Below are positions 24,170-36,577 of a stretch of DNA of 64,000 bases, piece by piece. Source of the DNA: Distichodus sexfasciatus (Eukaryota > Chordata > Actinopteri > Characiformes > Distichodontidae). Below the pieces are notes generated by a model. That model was given only the letters and a program-made list of their open reading frames with translations. It searched no databases and was not told the DNA's origin. The DNA is taken from positions 2,279,215-2,343,214 of the forward strand of contig JAVGVS010000020.1 of assembly GCA_032718565.1 (NCBI GenBank), in the 5' to 3' direction. Each line of letters starts with the position of its first letter. The first letter of the stretch is position 1. A program made the translations under genes and the position numbers.

Positions 24170-24470
24170 CCGCAGTCTCTTCATTCCGAGATCTAATTAT
24201 CTGGCGTTTTGCCGCTCGCCAAGCCACCTCAAGCTGCCGGCGGTGGCTGCGGGGTTAACGCAGGCGGCTCTGCCCATTCTCGCAGCCTTTTGAAAAACGC
24301 CAGCGTGCCGCTCCGGGCCCGAGACGCTTATTTCAAAGGATATGTTTTATTAATTTCACTGCTATTTAAGAGGCTCACAGCAGACAGGAGATCCTTAATG
24401 AAAATTATAATTGAAAGGCGAAGCACATTAATCACGATCAAAATCGCCCCAAGGTGCTCTCTCTTTCTCA
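24170..24470. promoter_or_regulatory. candidate conserved noncoding block
   Basis: Non-repetitive, GC-balanced DNA with homeodomain-type cores (TCTAATTATC, TTTATTAATTTC, CATTAATCACG) next to GC-rich stretches (CTGCCGGCGGTGGCTGCGGG). It stands out from the surrounding microsatellites and differs from the repeat families here. Similar-looking blocks occur at 34190-34480, 35100-35770 and 60290-60830. A regulatory function is inferred only. Confidence 0.3.
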
Positions 24471-24624
24471 TAAAGTTATGCACACGCACACTACACGCAC
24501 ACTGACGCACACACACACCCACACACCCACACACAAAGCTCTCATAATCCACATGATCTGTCTAAATTCATGCAGTGACCTTTGCTGTTTGAGTGCTGTG
24601 GTCATGTCTTGTTCCAAAGTTATG

Positions 24625-24627
24625 AGA

Positions 24628-24667
<40 letters not shown>

Positions 24668-24668
24668 G
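24625..24668. repeat. (AT)n microsatellite
   Basis: AT dinucleotide run with one GT interruption. Confidence 0.95.
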
Positions 24669-24689
24669 TTTATAAGGCAATTCTAGTCG

Positions 24690-25200
24690 TCTTACCTCTC
24701 AGTCATACATTTCGATGAATATGGGCACAGAATCTTTCTAGCGTCCAGCGTCCAATTCCAGCGTCTGACTCCATTTCACAGCTGAATGATCTGCTCCATG
24801 ATGCAATGAGAATACTGTAGCCTTAGCCGGTAGTTCAAAATCCATGTCACTGTAAAATTATATACATATATACAGTACCATGCTTAGGAGTACCTCAGTG
24901 GTACCTTTACCTTTCTGGGATGACTATATATATACTGTATAGTTATTTATGTAATATGTGTATATAATGTATCTATAATCAATGCAATAGTACTTTATCT
25001 CATCCAGAATGACCCACATTTCTGTTCTCTCACTCCATCTTGCAGCTGCCAAAAGCACACTGTGATGCAATGACCGTGCCCTATGCAGCCACTGTAGCCT
25101 TTTACATGCCACTTCTGACAATTCAACACCCATCCAAAACAGCTGGTAGTTGAAAATGTCATTGTAAAGATACAAAAGTAATGTAACATTGGTGGTTCCA
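24690..25200. repeat. two diverged copies of an unnamed dispersed repeat
   Basis: 24690-24860 and 25000-25190 share a CTCCATNTTGCAGCTG-like block, GATGCAATGA, ACTGTAGCCTT and GGTAGTT.AAAAT.TCA.TGTAA. A third partial copy (CATACGTTTTGATAAATACA, CTGACTCCATCATGTAGCTG) is at about 26515-26650. Family not recognised. Confidence 0.65.
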
Positions 25201-26139
25201 CTATAAAAAGCTCTTGACCTCATCATTGTCCAGAGCAGCTCCGATACGCTCTGTCCTCCTCCTCCTGTAATCCTGCTGTGTTCCCATGTTTCCCTTTTTA
25301 TCCTCCTGTCAGTAGGATGTCGTCCAGTTAGCCACAAGTTATTCTTAACTGGAAATTCATCCTTGAATCCCACCAGGATTCCATCCAGAATGTCCCACCA
25401 ACAGTGAGAAAAGATGACCATCTTGACTGCACACCAAATAAATCTTATATACATATTGTATATATATAAATGAACTTTATCAACTTCAGTTGACTCAGTA
25501 AGCATTAAATGTTAGAATAGAATTGAATTTAATGTACAATATAAATGTGCAGTATTATAAGTTTTGTTTTATTTAGAGTTATGAACAGATTGTTTAAGGA
25601 AGAAGATGTATTAAGAGTAATATGAATAAATGATTATTAATTAAATAATTTTAATTAAGTTCTTAAACAATTTAAATAGGGTTAATCTGAACATGCAAGT
25701 TGCTTATTAGTTAGTTATTTTACATTACATTACGTACATTTGTTAGCAATTTAAATGTATAAAGTCAGCCCAGTTGTTTGTTTGTTTGTTTTTACAGTAT
25801 ACCTATACTCATTTCTACACAAGTTTGTTAAGTCTTCATGATAATCAGTGCATGTCTGATCACGCTAAGAAACCCACTTGTCTCCATGTGGGCCAGGCAA
25901 CGTCTAATCGCTAGTGCTGCGTACGTAATCCACTAATGATTAGGTTTAGAGTTGGCACACAGGCAATGGGCATCGCGGTGGGTGAACATGCCAAGTTGGG
26001 GGAGAAGCACAGCTGCCTGAGCCATCATTACTCCCGGCGTCCTGAGGAGAATTCAGACGTTTCGACATGAAGCGTGGAAGTTAAGCTTCACGCCAGCTAG
26101 CGTTAACAACTACCCAAGTTTGCGACGTACAAAAATAAG
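25201..26139 (+). other. AT-rich intron DNA without recognised feature
   Basis: No gene or clear repeat family seen. Confidence 0.5.
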
Positions 26140-26345
26140 CCCTGTGCCAGTGCTGGGGAAGCTATGTTTAGCTTTTGAAGCCATTACCTACTTATGTTTA
26201 AAAGTAGCTAAGCTACAGGCAAGCTACCATTTTAATATAATAGTTAGCAACACTACAAGCTACAGAGAGAGAGAGAGAGAGAGAGTAGCTAACTAACACT
26301 AAGCTACTGTATTTACATCCAAGCTACTTAATATTTGCGCTGTAG
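26140..26345. repeat. AGCTAC-rich dispersed repeat fragment
   Basis: CAGTGCTGGGGAAGCTATG followed by repeated TAGCTAAGCTACA-type pieces, interrupted by a GA run (26260-26285). Confidence 0.65.
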
Positions 26346-28140
26346 CATAATCTTAAATAAATGAACAATCTTAAAGCATTTAAAAACTATAAAACAGGGT
26401 GCTAAAAGTAATATAAAAATCTTAATTTTAAAATAATGTCAAATCGTAATAAAGTTTCGGCGATATGAAGGTAGAGAGTGTTTTAAAGCTACGCTGAACT
26501 GTGTCAGTTCTGTTTGCTTCACCTTTCAGAGTCATACGTTTTGATAAATACAGACACAAACTCTTGCTTCCATCTTGACCACGGTGAGCCCCATCCTCTG
26601 ACTCCATCATGTAGCTGCATGAAACAATGGCGCTCTATGAAGCAAAGTGTGTGTATATATATATTTTTTCTCTTACCATGCATTAGACAGCAAGGTTTCA
26701 GATTCAGTGGTGTGTAGCAACGTCTCAGGCAGGAACTGAACATGTCAGTAGCAATAGCGGCGATGTTAGCGCTGGTGGTATAACCAAGATCAGACGTGTT
26801 TTGACAGGAGAGGCAACACTAACGTTGAATAGTCTCACTTCTCATCTCCGTCTCTCCTTATTAATCACACTTTGGACAGTACAGAACGGAGAGGAAGAGT
26901 TTGATTTATGATTTGTGATTGGTGAGAAGAAAAGAACCAGTAAATGCCATGTCAGAGGAACTGGGGAGTTTTGGATCAGTCGTAGCATGTCAAGCATTTT
27001 TTGAGTTTCACACCTGGAATAATTAGCTCAGAATATTTTTGACTTCCATAATCAGATACACACATACATGTTGTTTCTTTCTAAATTCTAAAGGAACTTA
27101 TTTTCAAACTGCAACTGAAAATAAAGCTCCCACAGATTAAAGTGATAAATCACTTTTCGGGCTGAATTATTGCAAATTTTAGGCAGCATTAATCTTTTTG
27201 TTTTGTTTTTATTATGAAACAACATTCATTGCTTTCAGCATATTTCCATATCATAACATAGCCCTTACTTTAGAAATCACCAAATTAGCCAAAAATGGAA
27301 ACTTCAGTTGGATTCACAATGAATGTAAAAGTACAACTCCTGCTCAGTTTACATTCTACAGCTTTCGATTTGAGATTTTGGGGTGAGTGTTAAAACCTCA
27401 TTTTAAAACTGCTATTAACATGCTTCACTTGTTCACCACATTAATAATTCAAATAAAATTTTGGTCTAGTGCCACTTTGCTGAAAAACGTGACTGGAATT
27501 TTACTTTCCAAAACTGGAATCTTCAATCTATGGAATTTCTTCTAGGCATGTAGTTTAAACTCTATGGAACCAAAAGCATAACCAAAATCTGCACTTTTTA
27601 AAGAGTTTGTGTAGCTTAAATCCAGCCTAAAACAACTCCCACTGAAGTTTGGAAAGATCTGACCGTTGGCTACAAACTCCGTAGTTGATTTGTTGCACTG
27701 CCTTCATGAATATATATCAGAGCTGTTCCCATCAATCCAACTTCATACATTTTTGCCTTGATTTGCTTTGCCTCATTGTGTGAAGTTGATGTGTTTGTGA
27801 TTTCAGGCAACATTTGCATGAACGAAGCGAAAGAGTTGCAATCAACGCCAATGCCGATTGGAATAGTCAGGAATGTTTGTCATACATTTGCTTCAGTTTC
27901 AAGCAAAAGCAATATGTAATCAGTAATGATGCTGTAGCAATCAGCAGCTTCGGTAGAGCTGTTTAAGGGACTGGAAGGTTCTCTTCCTGCCATGGACTGA
28001 TTTCTGTTAATTTTCACAGCTTGTGTTACTGAGTTGTGTTGCTTTAACTACACGGTGCAGGTTTGTAAGATGTACAAAAGCAGATTCACTTACAGCTGGA
28101 GAGTCACATACGTCAGTGTGGTATGGAGGAGGATTGAGAC
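26346..28140 (+). other. AT-rich intron DNA, mostly single-copy in appearance
   Basis: Includes the partial repeat copy at 26515-26650. The remainder (26750-28140) shows no exon, repeat family or RNA gene that I can recognise. Confidence 0.5.
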
Positions 28141-28147
28141 AAAAAAC

Positions 28148-28148
<1 letters not shown>

Positions 28149-28178
<30 letters not shown>

Positions 28179-28660
28179 AACTGGGCAAATGAAGCTATCC
28201 AAAGCCGTGTCTTTTTCTCTCACAACCTCACAGAGACAAGCTTTGCATTATCTCACTGGATCAATACACCTACAGAGACAGAGAGGTGGGGGAGTGGAGA
28301 AAGAGAACAAGAGAGAGAGAGAGAAAGGAAGGGATGCTGTGAGAGATGGAGAGAGAGGCTGGAGAGAGGGGGAGAAAGAGTGAGGAGGGAAAGAGAAAGA
28401 AGGGAGGAGACAGAGAGAGAGAGTTGGAGAAAGAGGAAAAACGAGAGATAGAGAAGTTGAAGGGATAAAAAAAGAACAAGAGACAGTAGAGGGACAGAGT
28501 TAGAGAGAAGACACGAGGGAGACAGACAGAGAGGAGAGAGATAAAGGAAGAGAGGGAGAGAGTGGGGAGAGAACCAGAGAGAAGAAGAAAGGAGGAAAAG
28601 AAAGGAAGAGAAGAAGGGAGAAATGGAGAGACAGAATCTTCAGACAGTATTCTCTCTCTC
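28149..28660. repeat. TG run followed by a polypurine (GA-rich) tract
   Basis: TG run at 28149-28172, then GA-rich DNA from about 28275 to 28645. Charged open frames here are artefacts. Confidence 0.9.
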
Positions 28661-28687
28661 TCTGTCTCTTTGCTTCTTGCTACCCTT

Positions 28688-28688
<1 letters not shown>

Positions 28689-28770
<82 letters not shown>

Positions 28771-28771
28771 C
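28689..28771. repeat. (TATC)n tetranucleotide microsatellite
   Basis: About 20 uninterrupted TATC units. Confidence 0.98.
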
Positions 28772-29315
28772 ATTTGTGTTGTAAAATGAATCTTTTTCTC
28801 TGTGTATTTGTGTTCTGTGAAATGAATCTCTCTCTCTCTCTCTCTCCCTCCCCCTCTCCCCCTTTGCTCTTCCTTCGCTAAACCTGTCTTTCATGCTCTC
28901 GGTTTTACAGCTTTCTTCTCCAGTTCACCCGGTTCTCAGCTCCTGACTTCTGCCGTCACATCCACCGTCAGTCTGTAGAGTGTGTATGAGGCAACACGGC
29001 CGAGAGTCCTAAAGTTCATGAAGTTCATTAAGAGTCTCGAGTCCGTCACACTGATTTAACAGCAATGAGAACCTTCTAACTAAATCACATTAACTAGGGA
29101 TCACCTCATAACAGTGGGAGGCTGAGCTTAATCATTTATTAATTGACCTCATTTGTGTGTCTTTGTTATGCCTGACAGATTTTGAGGAGACACAGATTTA
29201 CACATGTGAATGCACCACACAGACAGACACACACTCTCTCCCTCTTTGTATTTCTCTCACTCTCACAATATACACACATAGCATCAGGTCCATCCATCAC
29301 TATTCCTAAAATATT
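28772..29315 (+). other. intron DNA without recognised feature
   Basis: Short CT run near 28828-28846; nothing else recognised. Confidence 0.5.
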
Positions 29316-29760
29316 AAGGGTCGACTGATTATCAGCCGGGCCGATTATCGTGGACGATATTAGGCATTTTGCCGATTATCAGTATCAGTGTTTGAAGTAC
29401 AAGATGCGCTACTGTGGCTCCATTCTCTGTGCCGTTTGCTCTCGACTCGTAACGTCATTTAATGTCCCGCCCACAACAGTCTCTGATTGGCTATATGTCA
29501 GCCAATGTATATGTCAGGCTATATACGTAGAAGCCAATCAGTGCTGAAGCCTTGTCATTGTCATTCACACCACACTCACACACGAGTACAGCGTGAAACT
29601 CCGACAAGGAGAAGAGTGGAGAGTCTCAGCTGAGCTTGGTGTTTGTAAAAAAATTTTTTTTTTCAAAATATTGGTTCTAAATGTCGGTTAACAGCCTCGC
29701 TAACTAGCAATAATTAGTATCGATATCGGCCCTGAAAAACCAATATTGGTCGACCTCTAG
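29316..29760 (-). mobile_element. non-autonomous TIR element, GAGGTCGACC family
   Basis: Left end AAGGGTCGACTGATTATC and right end CCAATATTGGTCGACCTCTA are inverted copies of each other at the GGTCGAC core. Length is 445 bp. The interior carries ACAGTCTCTGATTGGCTATA and CCAATCAGTGCTGAAGCC, reversed relative to 46300-46759. Confidence 0.85.
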
Positions 29761-29764
29761 TCTA

Positions 29765-30060
29765 AACTATTAAGGCTCTCTTGTCTTCTCTTCTCTTTTG
29801 CTCTTCTCTCATTTTCTCTCCTGTCTTTTGCTTCCCTCTCTTTTCTCATTATCACTTTTTTCCATTACTTTCCCCAACTTTCTCTTCTCCTCTTCTTTTC
29901 TCCTCTTTTTTCATCTTCTGTCTCTTTATCCTTCTCTTCCTCTCCTCCTCGCAATCCCCTCTTCTCTGTTTTGTGTTCTTCTCAGCTATTGTTCTCCCCT
30001 TTCCTCCTTTCTCTCATACAACATGGAGTGATTCTTGGGTCTCTCTCTCTGTGTCTCTCT
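29765..30060 (+). repeat. polypyrimidine tract (CTTTTCTC-rich)
   Basis: Uneven CT-rich DNA giving leucine/serine/phenylalanine frames without other coding signals. Confidence 0.85.
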
Positions 30061-30482
30061 GTTTGTATCAGATCCTAGTTGAACCACACTGTATTCTCTT
30101 AAGTACAAAATAAGGACATTAATTCATGTCGCTTATCATATCTGTGTGTGAGTGTGTGTGTGTGTGTACATGTCAGCTTGTTGGTGCATCTAAGGGCAGG
30201 CTGTTGCAGGGTTCATGTAAACATCTGTTCCCTTCATGAAACACTGACTTCATTAAACTGGTTGTTGGAAAATAGCGTTCCGTTGTGTAACATTGTGGAA
30301 CGACACTATGAATATTTACACAACCTCACGACACTCACATTGTGACACAGCGTACACACATGCAGAGTTTTTAGAAGATGAAGTGGAACTTTAGTGTCAG
30401 ATCAGTGGAAAGACTTCGTTCAGTTGTTTCAACTCATCAAACTTTGTTGAAACTGAAAATCAGTGGTTTTCTCCTCATCATA

Positions 30483-31128
30483 TTCACCACCACCACCACC
30501 ATGAGCATCTCCATCATCATCATCATCATATCACCACCATCGGCAGCGTCACTTTCATCACTATCATCACCACTATAATTTCCATCACCCTCATCTTCAG
30601 CAGGAGCATCACATCGTTACATCACTGTCACCATCATCATCATCATCATCATACTCACCATCACAACCATTATCGCCATCACCCCTACCATCATCACCAT
30701 CACTGTCGCCACAATTATCATCACCACCACTATCATACTCACCACAATCACAACCATCACCATCATCATTATACTCACCATCATCATAGTGATGATCACT
30801 ATCATCATCTTTTTCACCATCACCACCATTAAAGCCATCACTATCATCACCACCATCACTATCACCACCACCATCACTATCACCAGAATCACATTCACCG
30901 TCATTATCATCTTCACCGTCATCATTATCACCATCACTATTACCACCACCATCATCATCACTATCACCATAAGCACATTCACCGTCATTATCATCTTCAT
31001 CATCACCACCATCACTATAATCACATTCTTATTCACTGTCGTTGTCGTCATCATCGTCATCACCACCACCACCACCACCATAATCACATTCGCTGTCATC
31101 ATTATCATCATCACCATCATCATCATAC
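30483..31128 (+). repeat. 650-bp compound CAT/CAC (CATCAC) trinucleotide tract
   Basis: Interspersed CAT, CAC, ATCACC and CATTAT units. Because the period is three, both strands stay open over long stretches: methionine/valine-rich on minus and isoleucine/threonine-rich on plus. The tract ends 133 bp upstream of the next exon. Confidence 0.95.
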
Positions 31129-31261
31129 TTCCTCCACACTGCAAATTTGTAATTTTTTTGCAAGATATATAAGTCTTTTTTCTAATTTCACCAGAGCTGT
31201 GTGGAGACCTTTTTTACTGTTATGAGCCAATCTCTCCCTCTGTCTGTGTTCTCTACTACAG

Positions 31262-31392
31262 GAACTCTAAACGTGCTGCTCCGGGTCAAGAGCATTGCCA
31301 CAGTGGACTCGCTGGCCTGGACCCTCTCGGGGCACCAGGGTCCCAGCTGGAAGAAGGCCAACGTGGTGGTCTACCCCAGTGGCCCCTTCCAG
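31262..31392 (+). CDS. mdga1: MDGA exon: MAM domain, third part
   Basis: Acceptor TCTACTACAG and donor GTGCGT, phase 1 in and phase 0 out. The exon encodes GTLNVLLRVKSIATVDSLAW, then TLSGHQGPSWKKANV and YPSGPFQ. The LNVLLR segment, the W-x-LSGxxGxxW motif and the PSGPFQ end follow the MAM fold order and continue the HIG of the previous exon. PSGPF is one of the features pointing to mdga1. Confidence 0.94.
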
Positions 31393-32619
31393 GTGCGTTT
31401 GCTTCTTTTCACGTGACAAAAACTAACATTCTCAAGTCATGTTTCTCCAAAAAAAGGAATGATGTTTCAGTCTGTACCCCTTGCTATCTCACTAAACTTC
31501 ATACTCATCTTCCTCCTTCTTACACGTCATTTTAATTTTGCAGAGTCATCTTGTCTAATCAGGGTCCCACTAATCAAAGTCCCGACGGCGCATTAGCATG
31601 CCGCGCAGGTCTGAGAGCTAGCTAACACTAATGCATTTGAAAAGCAGACGCCCCGACTTACTTGCGATGAATACGACATTGAATTTATGATTATAAACAG
31701 TTTTCATTCCCCCTCTGTCGTCGCAATAATAAGTAGTCGGGATGAATCAGCGTCGCTTGTCACTTTTGATCTCTAACTGTTATTGCACAAAGATCATTTT
31801 TTAATCTGTCTGCTCGTGTTTAAGCTCCAAAGACAAGAGATTCTCTGTCTCTTGCTTCTTTTTTTTGTTCTCAGCCATGAGCACCGTGTAGTTGTTCGCT
31901 CGCCAGCCTAAGCTGAACCCCGATTGCTCCCGTCTGCTCGGCTCGCCCCGACACGTGTCCCGCTTTCAGCTCCCGCTGTGTTACAGTAACAGAACACCGG
32001 CTCTGTTCGGGTTAGAATTTCTCTCCCTCGACGCAGCAGAAGGAGAACAGGCATCGGGAGCCTTTTTCCGAGATGGAGAGGATTGTTGTGGATTGAATCC
32101 ACTGTGTCATAGTTTTGTCTGATGGTGTAATATATAGTTGAGTTTGTGTGCTTGAGAGAGTGTGTGTTGTTGTGACGATGTTGTGTGATCTCTATTAGAC
32201 GACTCTTAACCGTAATGACTGTTGTGCAGTCGTGTGAGAGAAGTTAAATTTAATTATCTTTATAGCATATGTTCTTAATTCCACACGATTTGTGTAAATG
32301 TGTTTGTGTTTTTGCTGCCGCCTTTGAGCCTTTATCATTAAAATTTGGCTCAAAGCACAAGCATTAAATGCTCAGTGCTGCAAGGTCCCGGGATGGAAAT
32401 CCAGTCCAAGAATTTGTTTTGCTCCTCACAAAGACTCCAATCTGGAAATCCAGTCCTCATGTCAAAATAGACCAGATTATTATTAAGTCATGTGACATCA
32501 TTAATTCCAGTATAAATATTCCTGACTTTGCACTAAGACTTTGTGAACTATTGACCGTATTAACCGTATTTAGGAAACATTTTTATTCAGAGCAGTTTAC
32601 ATTTTGCAATGAAAGACAG
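31393..32619 (+). other. intron DNA; balanced single-copy block at about 31560-32130
   Basis: Contains AATCAGGGTCCCACTAATCA and GACGGCGCATTAGCATGCCG and no obvious repeats. A possible conserved noncoding block with no coding evidence. Confidence 0.4.
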
Positions 32620-32770
32620 GGGCGGCACGGTGGCGCAGTGGTTATCGCTGCTGCGTCCCAACAAGAAGGTCCCGGGTTCGATCCCCGGGTCGGCCGTAGA
32701 GTCTTTCTGTGTGGAGTTTGCATACTCTCACCATGTTCGCGTGGGTTTCCTCTGGTCCAAAGTATGTGTA
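32620..32770 (+). mobile_element. family-A SINE-like element, 3' truncated
   Basis: GGGCGGCACGGTGGCGCAGT, then GGGTTCGATCCCCGGGTCGG and GTGTGGAGTTTGCATACTCT. It stops soon after GTGGGTTTCCTC, without the 3' half or tail. Confidence 0.9.
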
Positions 32771-33465
32771 AGTACTATTCTGTGAGAACACATTAAAATC
32801 TCAGGAAAGTCTGACTCTTCGGAAGCAAAATATAAAGAAACGAGACTTTCACGCAGTACTGTATTTTTAAGCCTTTTAAATGCTATTAAGGCTTTAGTGA
32901 TGTGTCCCAGCTGCACAGGATTTGCATTTTCATTTTATGATGTATTCCCTCCAGAAACAGACGTTATAGAGAGGGAGAACGTGGTGCCAGAACCGGCCTC
33001 ATGTCTACTTTTCTCCACCCCTCTGGCAGCGTTTTAACGGCCTCTGTATCAGACACCAGCCCAATCGTGCAGTGTGCCATGTGCCCGTTCTCTTTTAGAG
33101 ACCTCTTAAACGCCACCTGGGCGTCATATAACAACACAACTCCAAAGGCTTACTCTGTACTTTTGTTTTTTTGCCATGTTTTAAAGACGGTTTCTCCTAG
33201 TGGCCAGCGTCTTCAAAAAAGAAGGCACAGATCTGACTTTACCCACTTTTTAAGTTTACATTTACGGCGTTTAGCAGAGTGATGTCCACTTCTTAATTAC
33301 AGGTACAGTCTCACTGGGGTTAAAGTTTTCACTCAGGGGTCCAGTGGTTGTAGTGCTGGGGGCACAATCCCCATGACGTTCTGTTTAATAGATAAACTGG
33401 CACTTCGGCACATTCTGGTTCTGGTTAAAATGGCAGTTTAAAATAATTATCTAAGAAACGTCATT
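32771..33465 (+). other. intron DNA with a short repeat fragment
   Basis: A family-C repeat fragment (TTTACATTTACGGCGTTTAG) at about 33253-33368. A 19-bp match to 34210-34228 lies at 33228-33246. Confidence 0.55.
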
Positions 33466-34106
33466 AGGGATGCACGATAAGGGAATTATTGGCCGATACC
33501 GATATCTAAGATTTTTTACGCTTATATGTGCCAATACTGATAACGATGCCGATAGAGGAAGGCAGAGTTGAGCGTGTAAAGAAAATATATTACGCAACAA
33601 AAACCCACCAAAAATAACGCCATAGTTCTGATGTTTCATACACAGCGCCAAGTCAAGCGAGCTTGAAAGCAGAGTTGAGATGTCCAGCGTAGTGCACATT
33701 ATTTGATGTCACTTCCCGCCCTATATAGTGTAACAAGTCACATGTCACATGCACGTGTTACACTCCATGTGCACTACCTAGTGTGTAGAAAGCCGTTAAG
33801 CTAAAACCCCAGCTATTTCCTGAGATGCGTACTACCGCATAGAAATGTATGATAAGAGCGCCTTACCTGCTATACTATTAAGTGCATTTTGCTCGCTAAC
33901 GTTCCACTGTATGCTCAGAATAATGACACAAAATAAGTCCATACATTTTAAGACAGGTGCGGGCTGTATAAAATCCAACCTTAGACTTTGGACGTGCCTG
34001 CCACAAGCGATACATTTCCGACGTACTATAAATGCATCATCAAATATCAGGCAAATCTAAGCATCGCGCCAATGCCAATAAGATTCCGATAGTATCGTGC
34101 AACCCT
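33466..34106. mobile_element. non-autonomous TIR element, GGTTGCACGATA family
   Basis: Left end AGGGATGCACGATA and right end TATCGTGCAACCCT are inverted repeats with one mismatch. Length is 641 bp. The left subterminal region is rich in CGATACCGATATC pieces. No transposase frame. Flanking octamers do not match. Confidence 0.87.
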
Positions 34107-34189
34107 AAACGAGATATATTTCATATCAGAGCAGATGAAATTATGGACGTTTGATGGAGTTTTTTTGCCTCATTTTGGCCAGGTTCGTC

Positions 34190-34480
34190 TTGGCGAAAAA
34201 ATAACAACGCAGATCTGACTTTACCCACAATTCTCGGCGCCGTGGCCGGCGTCATTGCCAGCGGCATCAAAGTCGACCCCCCAAGGGCCTCCTTGCATCA
34301 GGAGGGGAGATCAGTGGCGGTATTAAAGTGCTCGGAAGCGCTTCTGTCGCTCTCTCCGTCTACGCTTTTTAATATTGTGCCGTCCTGGGAGACAGAATGG
34401 CGACAAAAGCGCAAAGAACTCGACAAAAGGGGAGTGCGGGGAGCAAGGGAGGGTCAGTAATTAGCCGTGCTTAATTACGA
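34190..34480. promoter_or_regulatory. candidate conserved noncoding block
   Basis: Balanced non-repetitive DNA with CAGTAATTAGCCGTGCTTAA near 34455 and a GC-rich start (GGCGCCGTGGCCGGCGTCAT). The function is conjecture based on composition. Confidence 0.25.
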
Positions 34481-35099
34481 TTTTCTGAAAAGATGGGGAG
34501 CAAAAAGAGCAAAAAGAGATGGAGGGGTGTGGAGTGGGTGTAAAAAACATGCTCCACTTCCATGCTGTCTTAAAGCGCATTCAGGCTGTTCTCCCTCTGT
34601 TTTTCCTCTTTTACCCGTCCTCTTTTTTGGTGGTCTCTTTTGCTGAACTCGGGTCCTCCGAGTTTGTTTGTCGCTTTGTGTTTCCCTCCATTAACCTCTC
34701 TCTCCCTGTGCCTCGCTCAAACCTCTCCATTCATTCCCCGCTTCTTCTTCTTTTTCCGGCATGTTCCATCTCCGTCGTCTTCTTCTTCTTCTTATCTCGG
34801 CTCTGTTTTTCCACAGCCGGACGTTGGTAAGAATACCCCAGAGACATTCAGTTTCACCACAACATACTCATAACCTTCAGCAGCCAGAGGCACTAATTAA
34901 CTCCTCCCTCCCTCTTTCGTTTCCCCCTCTCTCTCTCTCTCTCTCTCTCTTTCTCCTTCCTTTCTCACTTTCGCAAACAAGCCCAGCGACTCCCTTCCGC
35001 TCCATTAAAAATGGCAACCCGTACGCTTGCCGTACACTCAGGGCACTCGAACGCTGAGAATAATGGCTTTCTTGCATTAGCCTTCAGTTCCCCGAGTCT
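34481..35099 (+). other. intron DNA with pyrimidine-rich stretches
   Basis: Pyrimidine-rich at about 34580-34800 and a CT run at 34928-34951. No exon seen. Confidence 0.5.
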
Positions 35100-35770
35100 G
35101 TTAACGTGGGCGCGGAAATGTGTGTGTGTGTTCATGTGTGTGTGGCTGCGCAGGCGCTAGTGAGGTCCTTCTCCATAATGAGGTCAAAGCCACTAATGCA
35201 CTCCTCGCTTTTGGCCTATTAGCCGACCAGGATTTTTTGCATGCGCTTAAAGGAAAGGAATAAACACGTACGAAAGCGGGGGGAAGCTTCTGCCAATTAC
35301 CGCCGGCGTCTTCGAGGACGCTACAGCGCAGGGGTGCGAGTATATTTATGTGTTTACCCGCTTTGTCTTCCCAGCCTTGTTGACGGAGGCTAATCGCAGG
35401 TTGGCGTGTCGGCTTCCTAGTCAAACACGAGGTCGAGATGCAGCTTCCGAAATGAGTCCGTTACCTTACGTTATGTGACTTTCCTGTTACGTTCTCTGTC
35501 CCTCCTTCCGTCTCCCGTGAGGTCGCCTCGTCATCCAATTAGCGAGGTGAAAAAGAGAAAGAAAGGGGAAAGAGAAAAGAGAGAGAGACAGAGAGAGAGA
35601 AAGAGGCCGGGCTTAGTCGTTGCGCTTGCGGCCGCGCCGTCACCCTTAACCACATCAAATTAGCCCACCTTACAAATGAGAAGGGCAGTCTATTACTGAC
35701 CCGCGGCGCCCGTGGCAACGGGGCTCCTGCTTTTCAGTCCTCTCTCGTCCCCCTCCCCCACCACCTCTAT
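35100..35770. promoter_or_regulatory. candidate conserved noncoding block
   Basis: Low-repeat DNA of mixed composition (GCCACTAATGCACTCCTCGC, TGCCAATTACCGCCGGCGTC, CATCCAATTAGCGAGGTG). It is broken by a GA run at about 35552-35605. No open frame flanked by splice sites. Confidence 0.25.
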
Positions 35771-36577
35771 CCTTTCCTTCCCTTGTTAAAAGAGACATAG
35801 GTAAGAGATTAAGCTAAGGGCCGGGAAAGAGGCAGAAGCGGCTTTGTAAGAAAGTGTGTGCGTGTGTGTATAATTGGATTGGCTGGTGAGCTCAGAGGTC
35901 AGGAGTGTTTTCCCGGAGACATTTGCTCGGCGGTCAGCAGGGGTCGGGAGGCCTGACCTCGGCCTTGTCTCGCTTCTGTGTCTGGTGTGAAGGGCTCTTA
36001 ACAAGACGCACTCAAACTCTTCAAGAGGCTCACACTTCACTTAGTGTCATGAATACAAATATGACACAAAACACACTCGCACACACTCGCTGGAGGCTCA
36101 CACAGCGCTAAGCACGTATGTATGTATGTGTGTGTGCGGGTTTCAGTCACCTGACTAAAATAGCCTCATGCAGATGCTTCAGCGTTGGTTTTAATTAAAG
36201 TTACATGAAACCCTGTGAGGTTTTTTTAGTAAAGATTGTAATCCTGTGAAATTATTGCTTCCATAATTTTGTTCTTTCATTTTTCTCTCTACAAATGTTT
36301 ACTTTTTATTCTGTTGTTGCACCACAATAAAATGTGATCTCCGCATTTGAATGATGTGCACAGTAGGTACAATAATGGAAATTTAATACATTATATTTTT
36401 CACATGCAACAAAACATCCCCAAATATGAGACAGATGTTTTTATTTGGTTCAATGTGGCAGTCTGTCTTTAAGACATTGCTTGTTTGAATGTCCAATGTT
36501 GGAGCACCTCCTTCATCCCTCTCTCTTTGTCTTCCTCTCTCGTAACCGCTGTAAACCATAACTGATTAAAAGCAGCA
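35771..36577 (+). other. intron DNA with a SINE scrap
   Basis: A short minus-strand family-B fragment at about 36316-36365 (GTTGCACCACAATAAAATGT). Otherwise unremarkable. Confidence 0.5.

Noticed and set aside
30617..31172. Long frames on both strands (up to 175 codons)
   Set aside because: A period-three CAT/CAC tract stays open on both strands; composition is only Met/Val/Ile/Thr.
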